Part shown: piece by piece, positions 8,270 to 17,089 of the stretch
Layout of the letters: each line of letters begins with the position of its first letter
How positions within the stretch are numbered: position 1 is the first letter of the stretch
Program-made: the position numbers and the translations under genes
Notes under the pieces: model-generated
Databases searched by the model: none
Told to the model about the DNA's origin: nothing
Seen by the model: the letters and a program-made list of their open reading frames with translations, nothing else
Assembly (NCBI GenBank): GCA_018336035.1
Contig: JAGXRD010000077.1
Coordinates: 40,666-104,665, forward strand
Origin: Alphaproteobacteria bacterium
GTDB lineage: Bacteria; Pseudomonadota; Alphaproteobacteria; Ferrovibrionales; Ferrovibrionaceae
Reading direction: 5' to 3'
DNA: 64,000 nt

Positions 8270-8920
8270 TCAGGATTTCAGCAGCAAGGGCAGTGCGGCC
8301 ATATCGCCGAATACCCGGCAACCCAGCGCGGCAAAAGCCTCCCCGTCACCGTCGGGCCGATAGGCAAACACCGTCATGCCGGCGCGGATACCCGCCGTCG
8401 CACCCGGCAGGCTGTCTTCCACCACGGCGCAGGATGCCGGCGCAAAGCCGCCCATCCGTTCAGCGGCAAAGAAGAAGACATCCGGCGCCGGCTTGGCTTC
8501 GGCCACCTGATGAACGCTGAACAGGTTGCTGCCGAAATGGTGCGACAGCCCGGTCAGTTCGAGGCTGTAGGCGATCTTCTCCGGCGCGGAAGAGGAGGCG
8601 ACGCATTTCGGCTGCTGCAACTGCTGCAGCATGGTGGGCACGCCGGAGATCGGCACCAGCGAGTCGCGGTAGCTGGCATAGGTCGCGTCCTTCAGGTCAG
8701 CTTCGAAATCTTCCGGCACACGCTGCAGGCCGTAGCTCTCGTAGGCCAGCGTCAGGCATTTCGCCACGGTCAGCCCGGTGAAGTCGCGCGTCACTCGGGT
8801 CAGGTCAAAGCGCGGATCCAGCCCGCGTGCAACCAGCTTGTCATAAAAGACACGGTTCGCCAGGGTTTCGGAATCCACCAGCGTGCCGTCGAGATCGAAG
8901 ATGATGAGATCGTAAGCCAT
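8270..8920 (-). CDS. HAD family hydrolase (phosphoglycolate phosphatase/beta-phosphoglucomutase type)
   Basis: This 216-residue haloacid-dehalogenase hydrolase has the nucleophile and acid Asp9 and Asp11 in FDLDGTLVD. A helical C1 cap spans about residues 15-85. Motif II is the Ser-rich CVASSSAPEK, motif III the Lys in AEAKPAPD, and motif IV is VVEDSLPG. All catalytic positions are present, so it should be an active phosphatase or phosphomutase. The family is too broad to name the substrate. It is convergent with the kinase and its stop codon abuts the terminator. msrP lies just upstream on the same strand (24-base gap), so the two may be co-transcribed. Confidence 0.85.
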   Translation of the reverse strand: MAYDLIIFDLDGTLVDSETLANRVFYDKLVARGLDPRFDLTRVTRDFTGLTVAKCLTLAYESYGLQRVPEDFEADLKDATYASYRDSLVPISGVPTMLQQLQQPKCVASSSAPEKIAYSLELTGLSHHFGSNLFSVHQVAEAKPAPDVFFFAAERMGGFAPASCAVVEDSLPGATAGIRAGMTVFAYRPDGDGEAFAALGCRVFGDMAALPLLLKS

Positions 8921-8944
8921 CCCGCAGGGATAGCCTGACGCGCC

Positions 8945-9913
8945 TTACATGAAAAGCTTTTCGCCCGCGCCGGCATTCTTGTAGAGCTCGGCAACCTGCT
9001 CGCCATAGCCGTTATACAGCTGCGTCGGGATGCGCCGACCGGTACCGATCACTTCCTCGGTCGCCTGGCTCCAGCGCGGATGCGCCACCATCGGGTTCAC
9101 ATTGGCCCAGAAGCCGTATTCGTCGGCGGCTAGCCCTTCCCAGAAGGTCTTGGGCCGCTTGTCGGTGAAGGTGAAGCTCACGATCGACTTCACCGACTTG
9201 AAACCGTATTTCCACGGCACCGCCAGACGCAGCGGCGCGCCATTCTGCTTGGGCAGCGGCTTGCCGTAGATGCCGGTGGCGATATAGGCGAGATCGTTGG
9301 TCGCCTCTTCGAGGGTCAGGCCCTCGGTATAGGGCCAGGGATACCAGAACTGCTTCTGGCCGCTGGCTTCCGCCGGCCGCGAGAAGGTTTTCATCACCAG
9401 GTATTTCGCGCCCGAGCTGGGCTGCGCGAACTCGACCAGGGATTTCAGCGGGAAGCCGCTCCACGGCACCGTCATGCTCCAGGCCTCGACGCAGCGGAAG
9501 CGATAGAGTCGCTCATCCACCGGCATCTTGCGGATCAGTTCCTCGGCATCGATGGTGATTTCCTTGGCCACCATGCCGTCGATCTTCACCTGCCAGGGCT
9601 TGATCGTCAGCGCCTGGGCCGAGCGATGGATATTTTTGCTGGTGCCGAATTCGTAGAAATTGTTGTAGCTGGTGGCGACCTTCTCTTCGGTGAGGTCGCG
9701 GCCCGGATCGAAGGCGGCATTGCGCTTGGCAGGATAGAGTTCAGGCGCCACGAGCGCGGCATCGGCGGCGCCGAAGGCGGGACGCAGGCCGGCGCCGGCC
9801 AGGAGCCCGGTCATCCCCATGCCGGCGAGCAACGTGCGGCGGTCGAGGAAGATGGCTTCCGGAGTGGCCTGATGTTCCGGCAGATCCCAGCTACGGCGGC
9901 GTTTGATCAGCAT
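8945..9913 (-). CDS. msrP: Protein-methionine-sulfoxide reductase catalytic subunit MsrP (YedY)
   Basis: MsrP is a periplasmic molybdopterin enzyme that repairs oxidised methionines in envelope proteins, using electrons from the haem membrane protein MsrQ. The 322-residue product carries a twin-arginine signal (Arg25-Arg26 in DRRTLLAGM, then an Ala/Gly-rich core). The molybdenum-ligating cysteine is Cys141 in FRCVEAWS. The family motifs GFPLKSLVE and VPWKYGFKSVKSI also match. The length is normal. No msrQ gene is adjacent; the next genes are a HAD hydrolase and dps. The electron donor must therefore be encoded elsewhere, or the pair has been separated. Confidence 0.95.
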   Translation of the reverse strand: MLIKRRRSWDLPEHQATPEAIFLDRRTLLAGMGMTGLLAGAGLRPAFGAADAALVAPELYPAKRNAAFDPGRDLTEEKVATSYNNFYEFGTSKNIHRSAQALTIKPWQVKIDGMVAKEITIDAEELIRKMPVDERLYRFRCVEAWSMTVPWSGFPLKSLVEFAQPSSGAKYLVMKTFSRPAEASGQKQFWYPWPYTEGLTLEEATNDLAYIATGIYGKPLPKQNGAPLRLAVPWKYGFKSVKSIVSFTFTDKRPKTFWEGLAADEYGFWANVNPMVAHPRWSQATEEVIGTGRRIPTQLYNGYGEQVAELYKNAGAGEKLFM

Positions 9914-10064
9914 GGCATAAAATTCCCGAAAACAGTTGCGCCCAAAAAAGATTGGGCCCGGTGATGGCCCGGCCAGGAGAACCTAGCGTGCCATCGACCG
10001 GGCGCCAATCAAGCTTCGGTGAGACGGGGCGAAACGTTACATCCCGCCCCGCATAATTTTCGTG

Positions 10065-10544
10065 TTACTTCTTTTCCAGCAGGCTGCGCAGCATCCAGGC
10101 AGTCTTCTCATGGATCTGCATACGCTGGGTCAGCAGGTCGGCGGTCGGCTCGTCGGACGACTTGTCGACCACCGGGAACAGCGCGCGGGCGGTCTTGCTC
10201 ACCGCCTCATTGCCCTTCACCAGGTCCTTGATCATGTCCTGCGCGCCAGGCACACCGGTCTCTTCCTTGATGGAAGACAGCTTGGCGTATTGCGCATAGG
10301 AACCCGGCGCATAGTGGCCCAGCGCACGGATACGCTCGGCGATCAGGTCCACGGCCAGCGCCAGTTCGGTGTATTGCAACTCGAACATGGTGTGCAGGGT
10401 CTGGAACATCGGGCCTTCGACATTCCAGTGATAGTTATGCGTCTTGAGATAAAGCGTGTAGGTGTCGGCCAGCAGGCGCGACAGACCATCGGCGATCTTT
10501 TTGCGTTCCTTTTCGGCAATGCCGATGTCGACTGCGACAGCCAT
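10065..10544 (-). CDS. dps: Dps ferritin-like DNA-protecting protein
   Basis: This is a Dps/ferritin-like protein of 159 residues that oxidises and stores iron and shields DNA under stress as a dodecamer. The ferroxidase region is visible ([15 protein letters not shown] near residues 31-45, then an Asp/Glu-bearing helix [13 protein letters not shown]). The start was set at 10544 rather than at an upstream in-frame codon at 10622, because AGGAG lies 8 bases before the ATG at 10544. The N-terminus lacks a long Lys-rich tail. A Fur-family-like palindrome lies 40-56 bases upstream. Confidence 0.92.
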   Translation of the reverse strand: MAVAVDIGIAEKERKKIADGLSRLLADTYTLYLKTHNYHWNVEGPMFQTLHTMFELQYTELALAVDLIAERIRALGHYAPGSYAQYAKLSSIKEETGVPGAQDMIKDLVKGNEAVSKTARALFPVVDKSSDEPTADLLTQRMQIHEKTAWMLRSLLEKK

Positions 10545-10583
10545 GGGGACTACTCCTTGTTTTCTGCGGTTCCGCTTCGTTAA

Positions 10584-10600
10584 TTTAGAACTATTCCAAC
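10584..10600. promoter_or_regulatory. Irr/Fur-like inverted repeat upstream of dps
   Basis: TTTAGAA-CTA-TTCCAAC approximates the inverted repeat TTTAGAA-N3-TTCTAAA. That pattern is recalled as the iron control element bound by Irr in alphaproteobacteria; 12 of 14 arm positions agree. It overlaps a weak -10-like TAAATT on the minus strand, so binding would block dps transcription. Confidence 0.4.
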
Positions 10601-10706
10601 GGGCTGCAAGTTCCCCTGCCATGCAAAGCTATCATGGCAGTCCCGAATCTGCGTCGATTGAAGCGAAAATTTATTGCTGCCCAATGTCAGTCGCTGCGAC
10701 GGTCAG

Positions 10707-11813
10707 TTATTCCGCGGGCTCCAGCTCGACGCCTTCGCCGGTCAGCAGCTTTTCCTTGCGCTCCAGCCCCCAGCGATAGCCGCCGAGGCCGCCATCGCTG
10801 CGCAGCGCCCGGTGACAGGGCACCAGCACGCCGATGATATTGTTGCCGCAGGCCGAGCCGACGGCGCGCGAGGCCTTGGGCGCGCCCAGGCTCTGGGCGA
10901 TCTGCTGATAGGTGCGGGTCTCGCCAACCGGAATGGCCTGCAGCGCGGTCCAGACGCGGATCTGGAAGGGTGTGCCGCGCAGGTCCAGACGCAGACCCTT
11001 TGGCGGTTCCTTGCCGGCCAGCATCGCCTCCAGCGCTGCGAAGGCGGCTTTGCCGGCATCGTCGTCGCGGTCAATGCGCGCGGCGGGGAATTCGTCGCGC
11101 AATTCAGCCAGCATGGCTTTCTCGGTATTGCCGAACAAAAGCGCGGCCACGCCGCGCGTGCTTTCCGCCACCAGCGTTGCGCCCATCGCCGTGCGGCGGA
11201 TCGCCACCGTTAACGTCAGTCCTTCACCGCCGCGGCGGTAATCAGCCGGCGTCATGCCAAGCCAGCGCCCGGCCTTTTCATAGACGCGGCTGGCGGCGCC
11301 GAAACCGGCGCCGTAAATCGCGTCTGTTACGCCGCTACCATGACGCAGCTCGTTTTTCAGCAGTGCGACCCGCTGCGCCTCGGCATAGGCGCGCGGGCTG
11401 AGACCATAGGCTGCGGCAAAACGGCGCTGCAGATGTGTGGCGCCCATATGGGCTGCCTTGGCGAGCTGCGGCAGGGTCGGCGTCGACTCACCGGCCGCCA
11501 GCCGCTGATCGATCAGCTTGCGCGCGCGTTCCAGTCGGGCATCGGCGGCTGGCGCCTGTCCCTGAATATAATTCTGGGGCTGGCAGCGTTTGCAGGGGCG
11601 GAAGCCGGCAGCTTCGGCGGCATCCGTGCTGTCGAAGATGCGGACATTCTCGCGCTTCGGCGCGCGGCTGACACAGGAGGGGCGGCAGAAAATCTTCGTG
11701 CTCGCCACGCCGTAGAAGAAGCGGCCGTCGAAGCTGGCGTCGTTGCCATTGATGGCGGTGAATTCGACCTCGGTGGGAAGTCTCTGGGTGGGCAGTCGCG
11801 GTGTCTGTTTCAT
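10707..11813 (-). CDS. ada: Ada-type regulator and O6-methylguanine-DNA methyltransferase
   Basis: This is a three-part adaptive-response protein. The N-terminal zinc domain has cysteine pairs CRPSC and CKRC and takes methyl groups from phosphotriesters. An AraC-type helix-turn-helix spans about residues 95-190 and activates alkylation-repair genes. The C-terminal alkyltransferase uses the suicide cysteine in VPCHRAL and repairs O6-methylguanine. The 368-residue length is slightly above E. coli Ada. The ATG at 11813 is preferred; a TTG three codons upstream (11822) is the alternative. Ribosome-binding signals are weak for both. No alkB or alkA is adjacent. Confidence 0.93.
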   Translation of the reverse strand: MKQTPRLPTQRLPTEVEFTAINGNDASFDGRFFYGVASTKIFCRPSCVSRAPKRENVRIFDSTDAAEAAGFRPCKRCQPQNYIQGQAPAADARLERARKLIDQRLAAGESTPTLPQLAKAAHMGATHLQRRFAAAYGLSPRAYAEAQRVALLKNELRHGSGVTDAIYGAGFGAASRVYEKAGRWLGMTPADYRRGGEGLTLTVAIRRTAMGATLVAESTRGVAALLFGNTEKAMLAELRDEFPAARIDRDDDAGKAAFAALEAMLAGKEPPKGLRLDLRGTPFQIRVWTALQAIPVGETRTYQQIAQSLGAPKASRAVGSACGNNIIGVLVPCHRALRSDGGLGGYRWGLERKEKLLTGEGVELEPAE

Positions 11814-11875
11814 GCAGACCAAGATAGGGAGCCAATCCGGCGCCCACTATCCGCCTTTTGCGTTGCGATTCCCAG

Positions 11876-13657
11876 TCAGACGGTCCAGTCGGCCGGCACC
11901 GGAACCGGAAACTCCAGCAGCATCTGGGCGAAAGCCTTGCCCTGCGGATCGTTGCGCAAGCTCGCAATGCCGCCGCCGCCCAGAGCATTGTGCAGCAGGA
12001 AATTCAGCCCATGGATGCCGGGCCAGTCGAACCGCTTGACCGGACCTTCGACCAGATGCGCGAACCAGCCGGCCACGGCCTCAGTTGTCAGGGCGGCGCG
12101 GATCGCCGGCAGGTAATCGGGCTGGCGCGCGATCACGCCGATATTGCTGTCGTCGCCCTTGTCGCCCGAACGCGCATAGGCGAGCTGCACCAGCGGGACA
12201 GTCTTGGTTGGGGCTGCGGGCAGGGCAGCAGTGGAGGGCTGCCCGGCCGCCGCGCCACGCGGCTCGCCGCTGATCACCGGCATGGCGAAAGGCTTCGCCT
12301 CGCCTTCGGTGTCCAGCGAGATCGACAGGCTGGCTTTCGGGATGAAGCAGGAGAACAGCCGCACGACGGGTTGCGGCGAGGGGCGCCCGCCGAAGAAACC
12401 GGTGGTGCCGGGCGAAAACGACGTGCCGGCCGGCGCGATCTCGCGGCTGAAGATTTCCAGCGCGTTCTTGTCGGTATGGCTGACCGCCAGCTTCATCACC
12501 ACTTCGCGGGCGGCGCGGGCGCCAGCAGCGGCCTGCGGGCCATACATAGCCTCGGTGCCGAGGATTTCAATCGAGGTGCTGCGATAGTCGCCGATATTGA
12601 GCGCGGCGAAAATCTTGCGCGTACGCTTCAGGATCGCCTCGGCGCTGCGTTCGGCCTTTTCGCGCGCAGCGATGCCGCCGATGGTCATATGCGCCACGGC
12701 GCGGAAGCCGTCGAGCCAGGTGGCCGAGACCTTGTAGCGGTCGGACGGCGGACGGCCTTTGGCATTCGACACGCGCACGCGATGGTCGCCGAGGTCTTCG
12801 ATCTTTACGGCAGAGAAATCACAGGTCACATCCGGCAACATGTAGCAGGCCGGATCGCCGATCTCGTAGACCAGTTGCTCGGCCACCGTGCCGAAACTGA
12901 CCAGGCCGCCGGTGCCTTTCGGCTTGGTGACGACGAAGCTGCCGTCGGCGGCAATCTCGGCAATCGGATAGCCGATATTGTCCCAGTCCGGCACGTCGCG
13001 CCAATCGGTAAACAACCCGCCCGAAGCCTGCGCGCCGCATTCGATGATATGGCCAGCCAGACTCCCGGCGGAAAGTTTGTCGAAATCCTGCAGGTCCCAG
13101 CCGAATTCATGCAGCAATGGACCCAACACGAGCGCTGAATCGACGCAGCGGCCGGTGACGACGATATCGGCGCCGGCTTTCAGCGCGGCAGCGATCGGCG
13201 CGGCGCCCAAGTAGGCATTGGCCGACATGAATTTCGCCGGCGTCTCAGCGCCGGGCTGCATCGGCACCAGTTGTGGCTTCAGCGTGTCGATCTGCGGCAG
13301 CAGGTCGTCGCCCAGCACCACGCCGACGTTGAGAGAAAGCCCGGCATCGGCAATCAGCGCGCGGATCGCAGTTGCGCAGGCGGCCGGATTCACGCCGCCG
13401 GCATTGGCCACCACCTTCACCTTGCGGCGCGCCAGTTCGGGCAGCAGGCGCTTCATGGTGACAGCGACAAAGTCGGTGGCGTAGCCCTGTGCCGGATCTT
13501 TCGCACGCATCCGCGCCATGATCGACATGGTGATCTCGGCCAGATAGTCGAAGATCAGGTAATCGACCTCGCCCTGCGCCAGCAGCTGCGGCGCGGCGAC
13601 CATGGAATCGCCCCAGAAGGCCGATGCGCCGCCGATGCGGATCGTCTTGTTGCTCAT
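11876..13657 (-). CDS. Acyclic terpene utilisation AtuA family protein (AtuA plus ferredoxin-fold C-terminal domain)
   Basis: The 593-residue protein has an AtuA/DUF1446 domain over about residues 3-450, opening with IRIGGASAFWGDS. A Pro/Ala-rich linker leads to a smaller C-terminal domain of about 100 residues (VQLAYARSGDKGDDSNIG) that is a separate gene in some species. Family members occur in acyclic-terpene (citronellol/geraniol) and related branched acyl-CoA pathways, but the exact reaction is not settled. No acyl-CoA carboxylase or dehydrogenase genes lie beside it, so it is isolated from the usual atu/liu cluster. Its start is divergent from comF across under 100 bases. Confidence 0.85.
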   Translation of the reverse strand: MSNKTIRIGGASAFWGDSMVAAPQLLAQGEVDYLIFDYLAEITMSIMARMRAKDPAQGYATDFVAVTMKRLLPELARRKVKVVANAGGVNPAACATAIRALIADAGLSLNVGVVLGDDLLPQIDTLKPQLVPMQPGAETPAKFMSANAYLGAAPIAAALKAGADIVVTGRCVDSALVLGPLLHEFGWDLQDFDKLSAGSLAGHIIECGAQASGGLFTDWRDVPDWDNIGYPIAEIAADGSFVVTKPKGTGGLVSFGTVAEQLVYEIGDPACYMLPDVTCDFSAVKIEDLGDHRVRVSNAKGRPPSDRYKVSATWLDGFRAVAHMTIGGIAAREKAERSAEAILKRTRKIFAALNIGDYRSTSIEILGTEAMYGPQAAAGARAAREVVMKLAVSHTDKNALEIFSREIAPAGTSFSPGTTGFFGGRPSPQPVVRLFSCFIPKASLSISLDTEGEAKPFAMPVISGEPRGAAAGQPSTAALPAAPTKTVPLVQLAYARSGDKGDDSNIGVIARQPDYLPAIRAALTTEAVAGWFAHLVEGPVKRFDWPGIHGLNFLLHNALGGGGIASLRNDPQGKAFAQMLLEFPVPVPADWTV

Positions 13658-13744
13658 GTTCCGTTTCCTCCGGCCGCATTTTCTGTCAGCATAATCACCC
13701 GGAACAGCCGCGTCATGCCTGACGCTGCGTCATACCGGGGCTCC

Positions 13745-14521
13745 ATGTCCGACACGCTCGCAGTGCAGATCGTCAGCCGCAGCTGGAAACGCCTCTGGCG
13801 CTCCGGCGTGGACGCGCTGCTGCCGCCGCAATGCATGCTCTGCACCGCGCAGGTGGATGAGCCCGGCCGGCTTTGTCTCGATTGCTGGCCCAGCGTCGGC
13901 TTCATTGCCGAGCCGTGTTGCCCGACCTGCGGCGTGCCGCATGCGGTGCCGGTGCCTGAGGGGCTGGTCTGCGGTGCCTGCCTGAAAGACACGCCGCCCT
14001 TTGCCCGTGCGCGGGCTGCGTTTGTCTATGGTGGCGGCGGTCGCGACCTGGTGCTGCGCTTCAAGCGTGGCGACCGCACCGACCTCGCACCGGGCCTTGC
14101 CGCCCTGCTGCGGCAGGCGGGCGCGTCCTTGCTAACCGAGTGCGACATGATCCTGCCGGTGCCATTGCATCGCTGGCGGCTGTGGCGCCGGCGCTTCAAC
14201 CAGTCGGCGCTGCTGGCCCGGGCGCTGGGACGCGCAGCGGACAAACCGGTGCTGCTGGAGGTGCTGCACCGGCGCCGTGCCACCCGCAGTCTTGGCCGGC
14301 TCAACCGTACGGCCCGCAAGCGGGAACTGGCCGGGGCCATCGGGGTTGATGCGGGGCAGGCGGCCACGATCCGTGGCCGGCGTCTGCTGCTGGTGGATGA
14401 TGTGTTTACCACCGGCGCCACGGTGAATGCCTGCTGCCGGGCGTTGTTGCGGGCGGGGGCGGCGGAGGTGACGGTGCTCACCCTCGCCCGGGTTGTTCGG
14501 GCCGAGCAGAGCGCCATATAA
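13745..14521 (+). CDS. comF: ComF family phosphoribosyltransferase-like protein
   Basis: The 258-residue ComF-type protein has an N-terminal double zinc finger (cysteines in CMLC, CLDC, CPTC and CGAC, within about residues 30-80). A type I phosphoribosyltransferase fold carries the PRPP loop LLLVDDVFTTGAT near residue 220. In naturally competent bacteria ComF takes part in DNA uptake; in most proteobacteria its role is unproven. An in-frame ATG at 13715 would add 10 residues. The 13745 start has CCGGGG just upstream and was preferred. The gene is followed at 41 bases by grxC, a pairing common in alphaproteobacteria. Confidence 0.88.
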   Translation: MSDTLAVQIVSRSWKRLWRSGVDALLPPQCMLCTAQVDEPGRLCLDCWPSVGFIAEPCCPTCGVPHAVPVPEGLVCGACLKDTPPFARARAAFVYGGGGRDLVLRFKRGDRTDLAPGLAALLRQAGASLLTECDMILPVPLHRWRLWRRRFNQSALLARALGRAADKPVLLEVLHRRRATRSLGRLNRTARKRELAGAIGVDAGQAATIRGRRLLLVDDVFTTGATVNACCRALLRAGAAEVTVLTLARVVRAEQSAI

Positions 14522-14562
14522 TATCACGACTGCGAGGGGCATCTCGCACAAGGAACCGGACA

Positions 14563-14820
14563 ATGGCCCAGATCGAAATCTACACCACTTTCATGTGCCC
14601 CTATTGCTCGCGCGCCAAGGCGCTGCTCGAGAAGAAGGGCCAGACCTATAACGAGATTGATGTCTCCTACGACGCTGCCAAGCGCGAGGAGATGACCCAG
14701 AAGGCCGGCGGCGTCCGCACGGTGCCGCAGATCTGGATCAACGGCACGCATGTCGGCGGCTCGGATGACCTGTATGCGCTGGAGCGCGCGGGCAAGCTCG
14801 ACGCCATGCTGGCTGCGTAA
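14563..14820 (+). CDS. grxC: Glutaredoxin 3
   Basis: This 85-residue dithiol glutaredoxin has the active site CPYC at residues 12-15, the cis-Pro loop TVPQIWING and the glutathione-binding GGSDDL. It reduces disulfides and glutathione-mixed disulfides in the cytoplasm with glutathione. Length and motifs match GrxC fully. It stands 25 bases before the nitrilase-family gene, and the two are probably co-transcribed with comF. Confidence 0.96.
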   Translation: MAQIEIYTTFMCPYCSRAKALLEKKGQTYNEIDVSYDAAKREEMTQKAGGVRTVPQIWINGTHVGGSDDLYALERAGKLDAMLAA

Positions 14821-14845
14821 GACGTTTTTGAGCGGGGGAGGCATC

Positions 14846-15703
14846 GTGGCGCAGAAAGTCAAAATCGGTCTGGTGCAGCCCAATATCTGGGACGACATGG
14901 CCGCCAATATCGCCCATGTCTCCGCCCTGGTGCGCAAGGCGAAAGACGCTGGCGCCGACTTCATCACGACGCCGGAGAATTCCGGCTTCATGGGCGTGAA
15001 TGCCGCTGCCAGCGTCGCCGCCGGAAAGCCGGAGGAGAGCCATCCGGCGTTGCAGGCCTTCCGCAAGCTTTCCGAGGAGCTGAACACCTGGCTGCTGGTG
15101 GGGTCACTTGCGATCAAGCCCGAAGGCGCCAACCGCAACTTCAACCGCTCGTATCTGCTGGCGCCCGATGGCGGCATTGCCGCGCGCTACGACAAGATCC
15201 ATCTCTTCGATGTCGATCTGCCGTCCGGCGAGACTTACCGTGAGAGCAACTCGATCGCGCCGGGCGGCGAGGGCGTGCTGACGTCGCTGCCCTTCGGCAC
15301 GCTCGGCATGTCGGTCTGTTACGACCTGCGTTTCCCTGGCCTGTATCGCGGTCTGGCGCAGGCCGGCGCGGATATGATCACCATCCCGGCGGCCTTCACG
15401 CGCACCACCGGCCAGGCGCACTGGCATGTGCTGATGCGGGCGCGCGCCATCGAGACCGGCGCCTTCGTGATCGCGCCCGCCATGTGGGGCGATCATCCTG
15501 GTAGCCGGCAGACCTATGGCCATTCGCTGGTGGTCGATCCCTGGGGCCGCGTGCTGGCCGATATGGGCGATGGCGTCGGCGCCAAGGTTGTCGAGATCGA
15601 TCTGGCTGAAGTGGCCAAGGCGCGGGCGCAGATCCCGGCCTGGCGGCATGATCCGGTCTATACGTTGCCGGCGCGCAATCTGACCGGCCGCGCCGCGGAG
15701 TAA
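14846..15703 (+). CDS. Carbon-nitrogen hydrolase (nitrilase superfamily, Nit-type amidase)
   Basis: This 285-residue nitrilase-fold hydrolase has an intact catalytic triad: Glu44 (TPENSGF), Lys117 (RYDKIHLFD) and Cys158 (SVCYDLRFP). The closest characterised group is Nit1/omega-amidase-like, which hydrolyses deaminated glutathione or alpha-ketoacid amides. That would suit its position behind grxC, but the substrate assignment is inference. A GTG start at 14846 is chosen because GGGGGAGG precedes it by a few bases; upstream in-frame codons run into grxC. Its last 46 bases overlap the convergent inositol-phosphatase gene. Confidence 0.88.
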   Translation: MAQKVKIGLVQPNIWDDMAANIAHVSALVRKAKDAGADFITTPENSGFMGVNAAASVAAGKPEESHPALQAFRKLSEELNTWLLVGSLAIKPEGANRNFNRSYLLAPDGGIAARYDKIHLFDVDLPSGETYRESNSIAPGGEGVLTSLPFGTLGMSVCYDLRFPGLYRGLAQAGADMITIPAAFTRTTGQAHWHVLMRARAIETGAFVIAPAMWGDHPGSRQTYGHSLVVDPWGRVLADMGDGVGAKVVEIDLAEVAKARAQIPAWRHDPVYTLPARNLTGRAAE

Positions 15704-16491
15704 AGCGGCAGGTTCACGTTCATCGCCTCGGCAAACGGCTCCCACAGCGCGGGCGTCAGCGCCAACACCGGTTCGGCCTGCGGCATTCCGCGCCCTTCAT
15801 AATCGTTGGTGACGCCGCCGGCTTCGCGCACCAGCAGCAGGCCGGCCAGCGCATCCCACGGCTTCATGCGCAATTCGTAAAATCCATCCAGCGCACCTTC
15901 GGCCGCCAGCGCCAGCAGCAGCAAGCCGCTGCCGAGCCGGCGATACTGGCAATGTGCAGCGAGAAGATTGTCGATGACTTTGGCATGCGGTCCCGGTGCT
16001 TCGCCGTGGCCATAGCCGATTCCGAGACAGGCCTGATCAAGACGCTGCTGGCCGCTGACCGAAATCGGCTTACCATTGCAAAACGCACCATGGCCGGCGC
16101 GCGCGGTGTAAAGCTTGTCGGAGACAGCATCGTAAATCAGGCCGAGTTCGATACGGCCCTGCACCATCAGCGCAATGGCCACGCACCAATACGGCAGCCC
16201 ACGCAAGTAATTTGCGGTGCCGTCGATGGGATCGATCACCCAGAGCGCATCGGTATCGCCGCCGCGCCGGCCGCGTTCTTCGCCCAGAATCCCGTCGTGC
16301 GGAAATTCGCTGAGCAGCCGCGAGGCGATCAGGTCTTCGGTCTCGGCATCGGCCTGACTGACGAAATCCTGCGCACCTTTCAGCTTCACAACCAGTTCGC
16401 TGCGATTGTCGAAAAATCCGCGCGCCAGTTTGCCGGCCTCGCGGATCACCTGGCTCGCATGCTGCAGACGTTTGTCGATATCGAAGGTCAT
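15658..16491 (-). CDS. Inositol monophosphatase family protein
   Basis: This 277-residue metal-dependent phosphatase has the family motifs GEERG (metal-binding Glu), WVIDPIDGTANY (two Asp, near residues 85-97) and WDALAGLLLVREAGG near residue 215. Family members hydrolyse inositol-1-phosphate, histidinol phosphate, 3'-phosphoadenosine 5'-phosphate or similar; which one applies here is not clear. The last 15 or so residues are a tail encoded antisense to the end of the nitrilase gene, beyond the usual family C-terminus. It is separated by 52 bases from the GNAT gene on the same strand. Confidence 0.88.
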   Translation of the reverse strand: MTFDIDKRLQHASQVIREAGKLARGFFDNRSELVVKLKGAQDFVSQADAETEDLIASRLLSEFPHDGILGEERGRRGGDTDALWVIDPIDGTANYLRGLPYWCVAIALMVQGRIELGLIYDAVSDKLYTARAGHGAFCNGKPISVSGQQRLDQACLGIGYGHGEAPGPHAKVIDNLLAAHCQYRRLGSGLLLLALAAEGALDGFYELRMKPWDALAGLLLVREAGGVTNDYEGRGMPQAEPVLALTPALWEPFAEAMNVNLPLYSAARPVRLRAGNV

Positions 16492-16543
16492 GGCCGGATG
16501 CTACGCCTCGGCGGGCGATGGCCCAACTGCTATTTCGGCAAAA

Positions 16544-17089
16544 TCACGCAGGGACACTTTGTGTTTGCGTCGTGTTCCAGGTTTCCCGCGACAGTCTGTG
16601 CCAGCTGACGATCCGCTCCCAGATCGGACCCTCTCCGGTATAGCTGAATCCCAGCTTGGCCAGCACGCGCTGCGAGCCGCGGTTTTCCGGCGCAGTCAGC
16701 GCAATCAGCTGGGTGAGGTTGCAGTGCTCGAAGCCGAATTGCAGCGTGGCGCGGCCGGCTTCGCTGGCAAGACCTTTACCCCATGCGGTTTTTCCCAGCA
16801 GGTACAGCAACTCGGTCTGTTCGGCTTCCGGCACCCAGCGCAGCCCGCATTGTCCGAGCAGACGCCCAGTACTGCGATCCTGCACGGCCCAGACGCCATG
16901 ACCGCGCCGGTCCCAGTGGTCGTTGAAATTATGGATGTTGCTCTTGGCGCGGTCCTGCGCCTCGGCGCGCGGCAGGCCGCGACCGGGCAGCATGTGGCGC
17001 ATCACCTGGTCATCGTTGTAAAAGCGCGCCAGCGCCTCGAAGTCGCGCGGCTCGAAGCGGCGTAGGACCAAGCGCTCTGTTTCAATCAT
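16544..17089 (-). CDS. GNAT family N-acetyltransferase (RimJ/RimL type)
   Basis: This 181-residue acetyltransferase opens with IETERLVLRRF, typical of the RimJ/RimL-like branch. The acetyl-CoA loop is degenerate: LLYLLGKTAWGKGLASEA gives the GxGLASEA pattern around residues 105-120, and RVLAKLGF follows. It would acetylate a protein N-terminus, aminoglycoside or small amine; the substrate is unknown. The start at 17089 overlaps the stop of the upstream methyltransferase in an ATGA, so translation is coupled. Confidence 0.87.
   Translation of the reverse strand: MIETERLVLRRFEPRDFEALARFYNDDQVMRHMLPGRGLPRAEAQDRAKSNIHNFNDHWDRRGHGVWAVQDRSTGRLLGQCGLRWVPEAEQTELLYLLGKTAWGKGLASEAGRATLQFGFEHCNLTQLIALTAPENRGSQRVLAKLGFSYTGEGPIWERIVSWHRLSRETWNTTQTQSVPA

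Noticed and set aside
10025..10050. Terminator downstream of dps (GGGGCG with CGCCCC)
   Set aside because: The stem is only 6 bp with a 13-base loop, and no T-run follows in the direction of dps transcription.
11858..13138. 426-residue plus-strand open frame
   Set aside because: It is a shadow of the AtuA-family gene, which has strong family motifs in the opposite strand.
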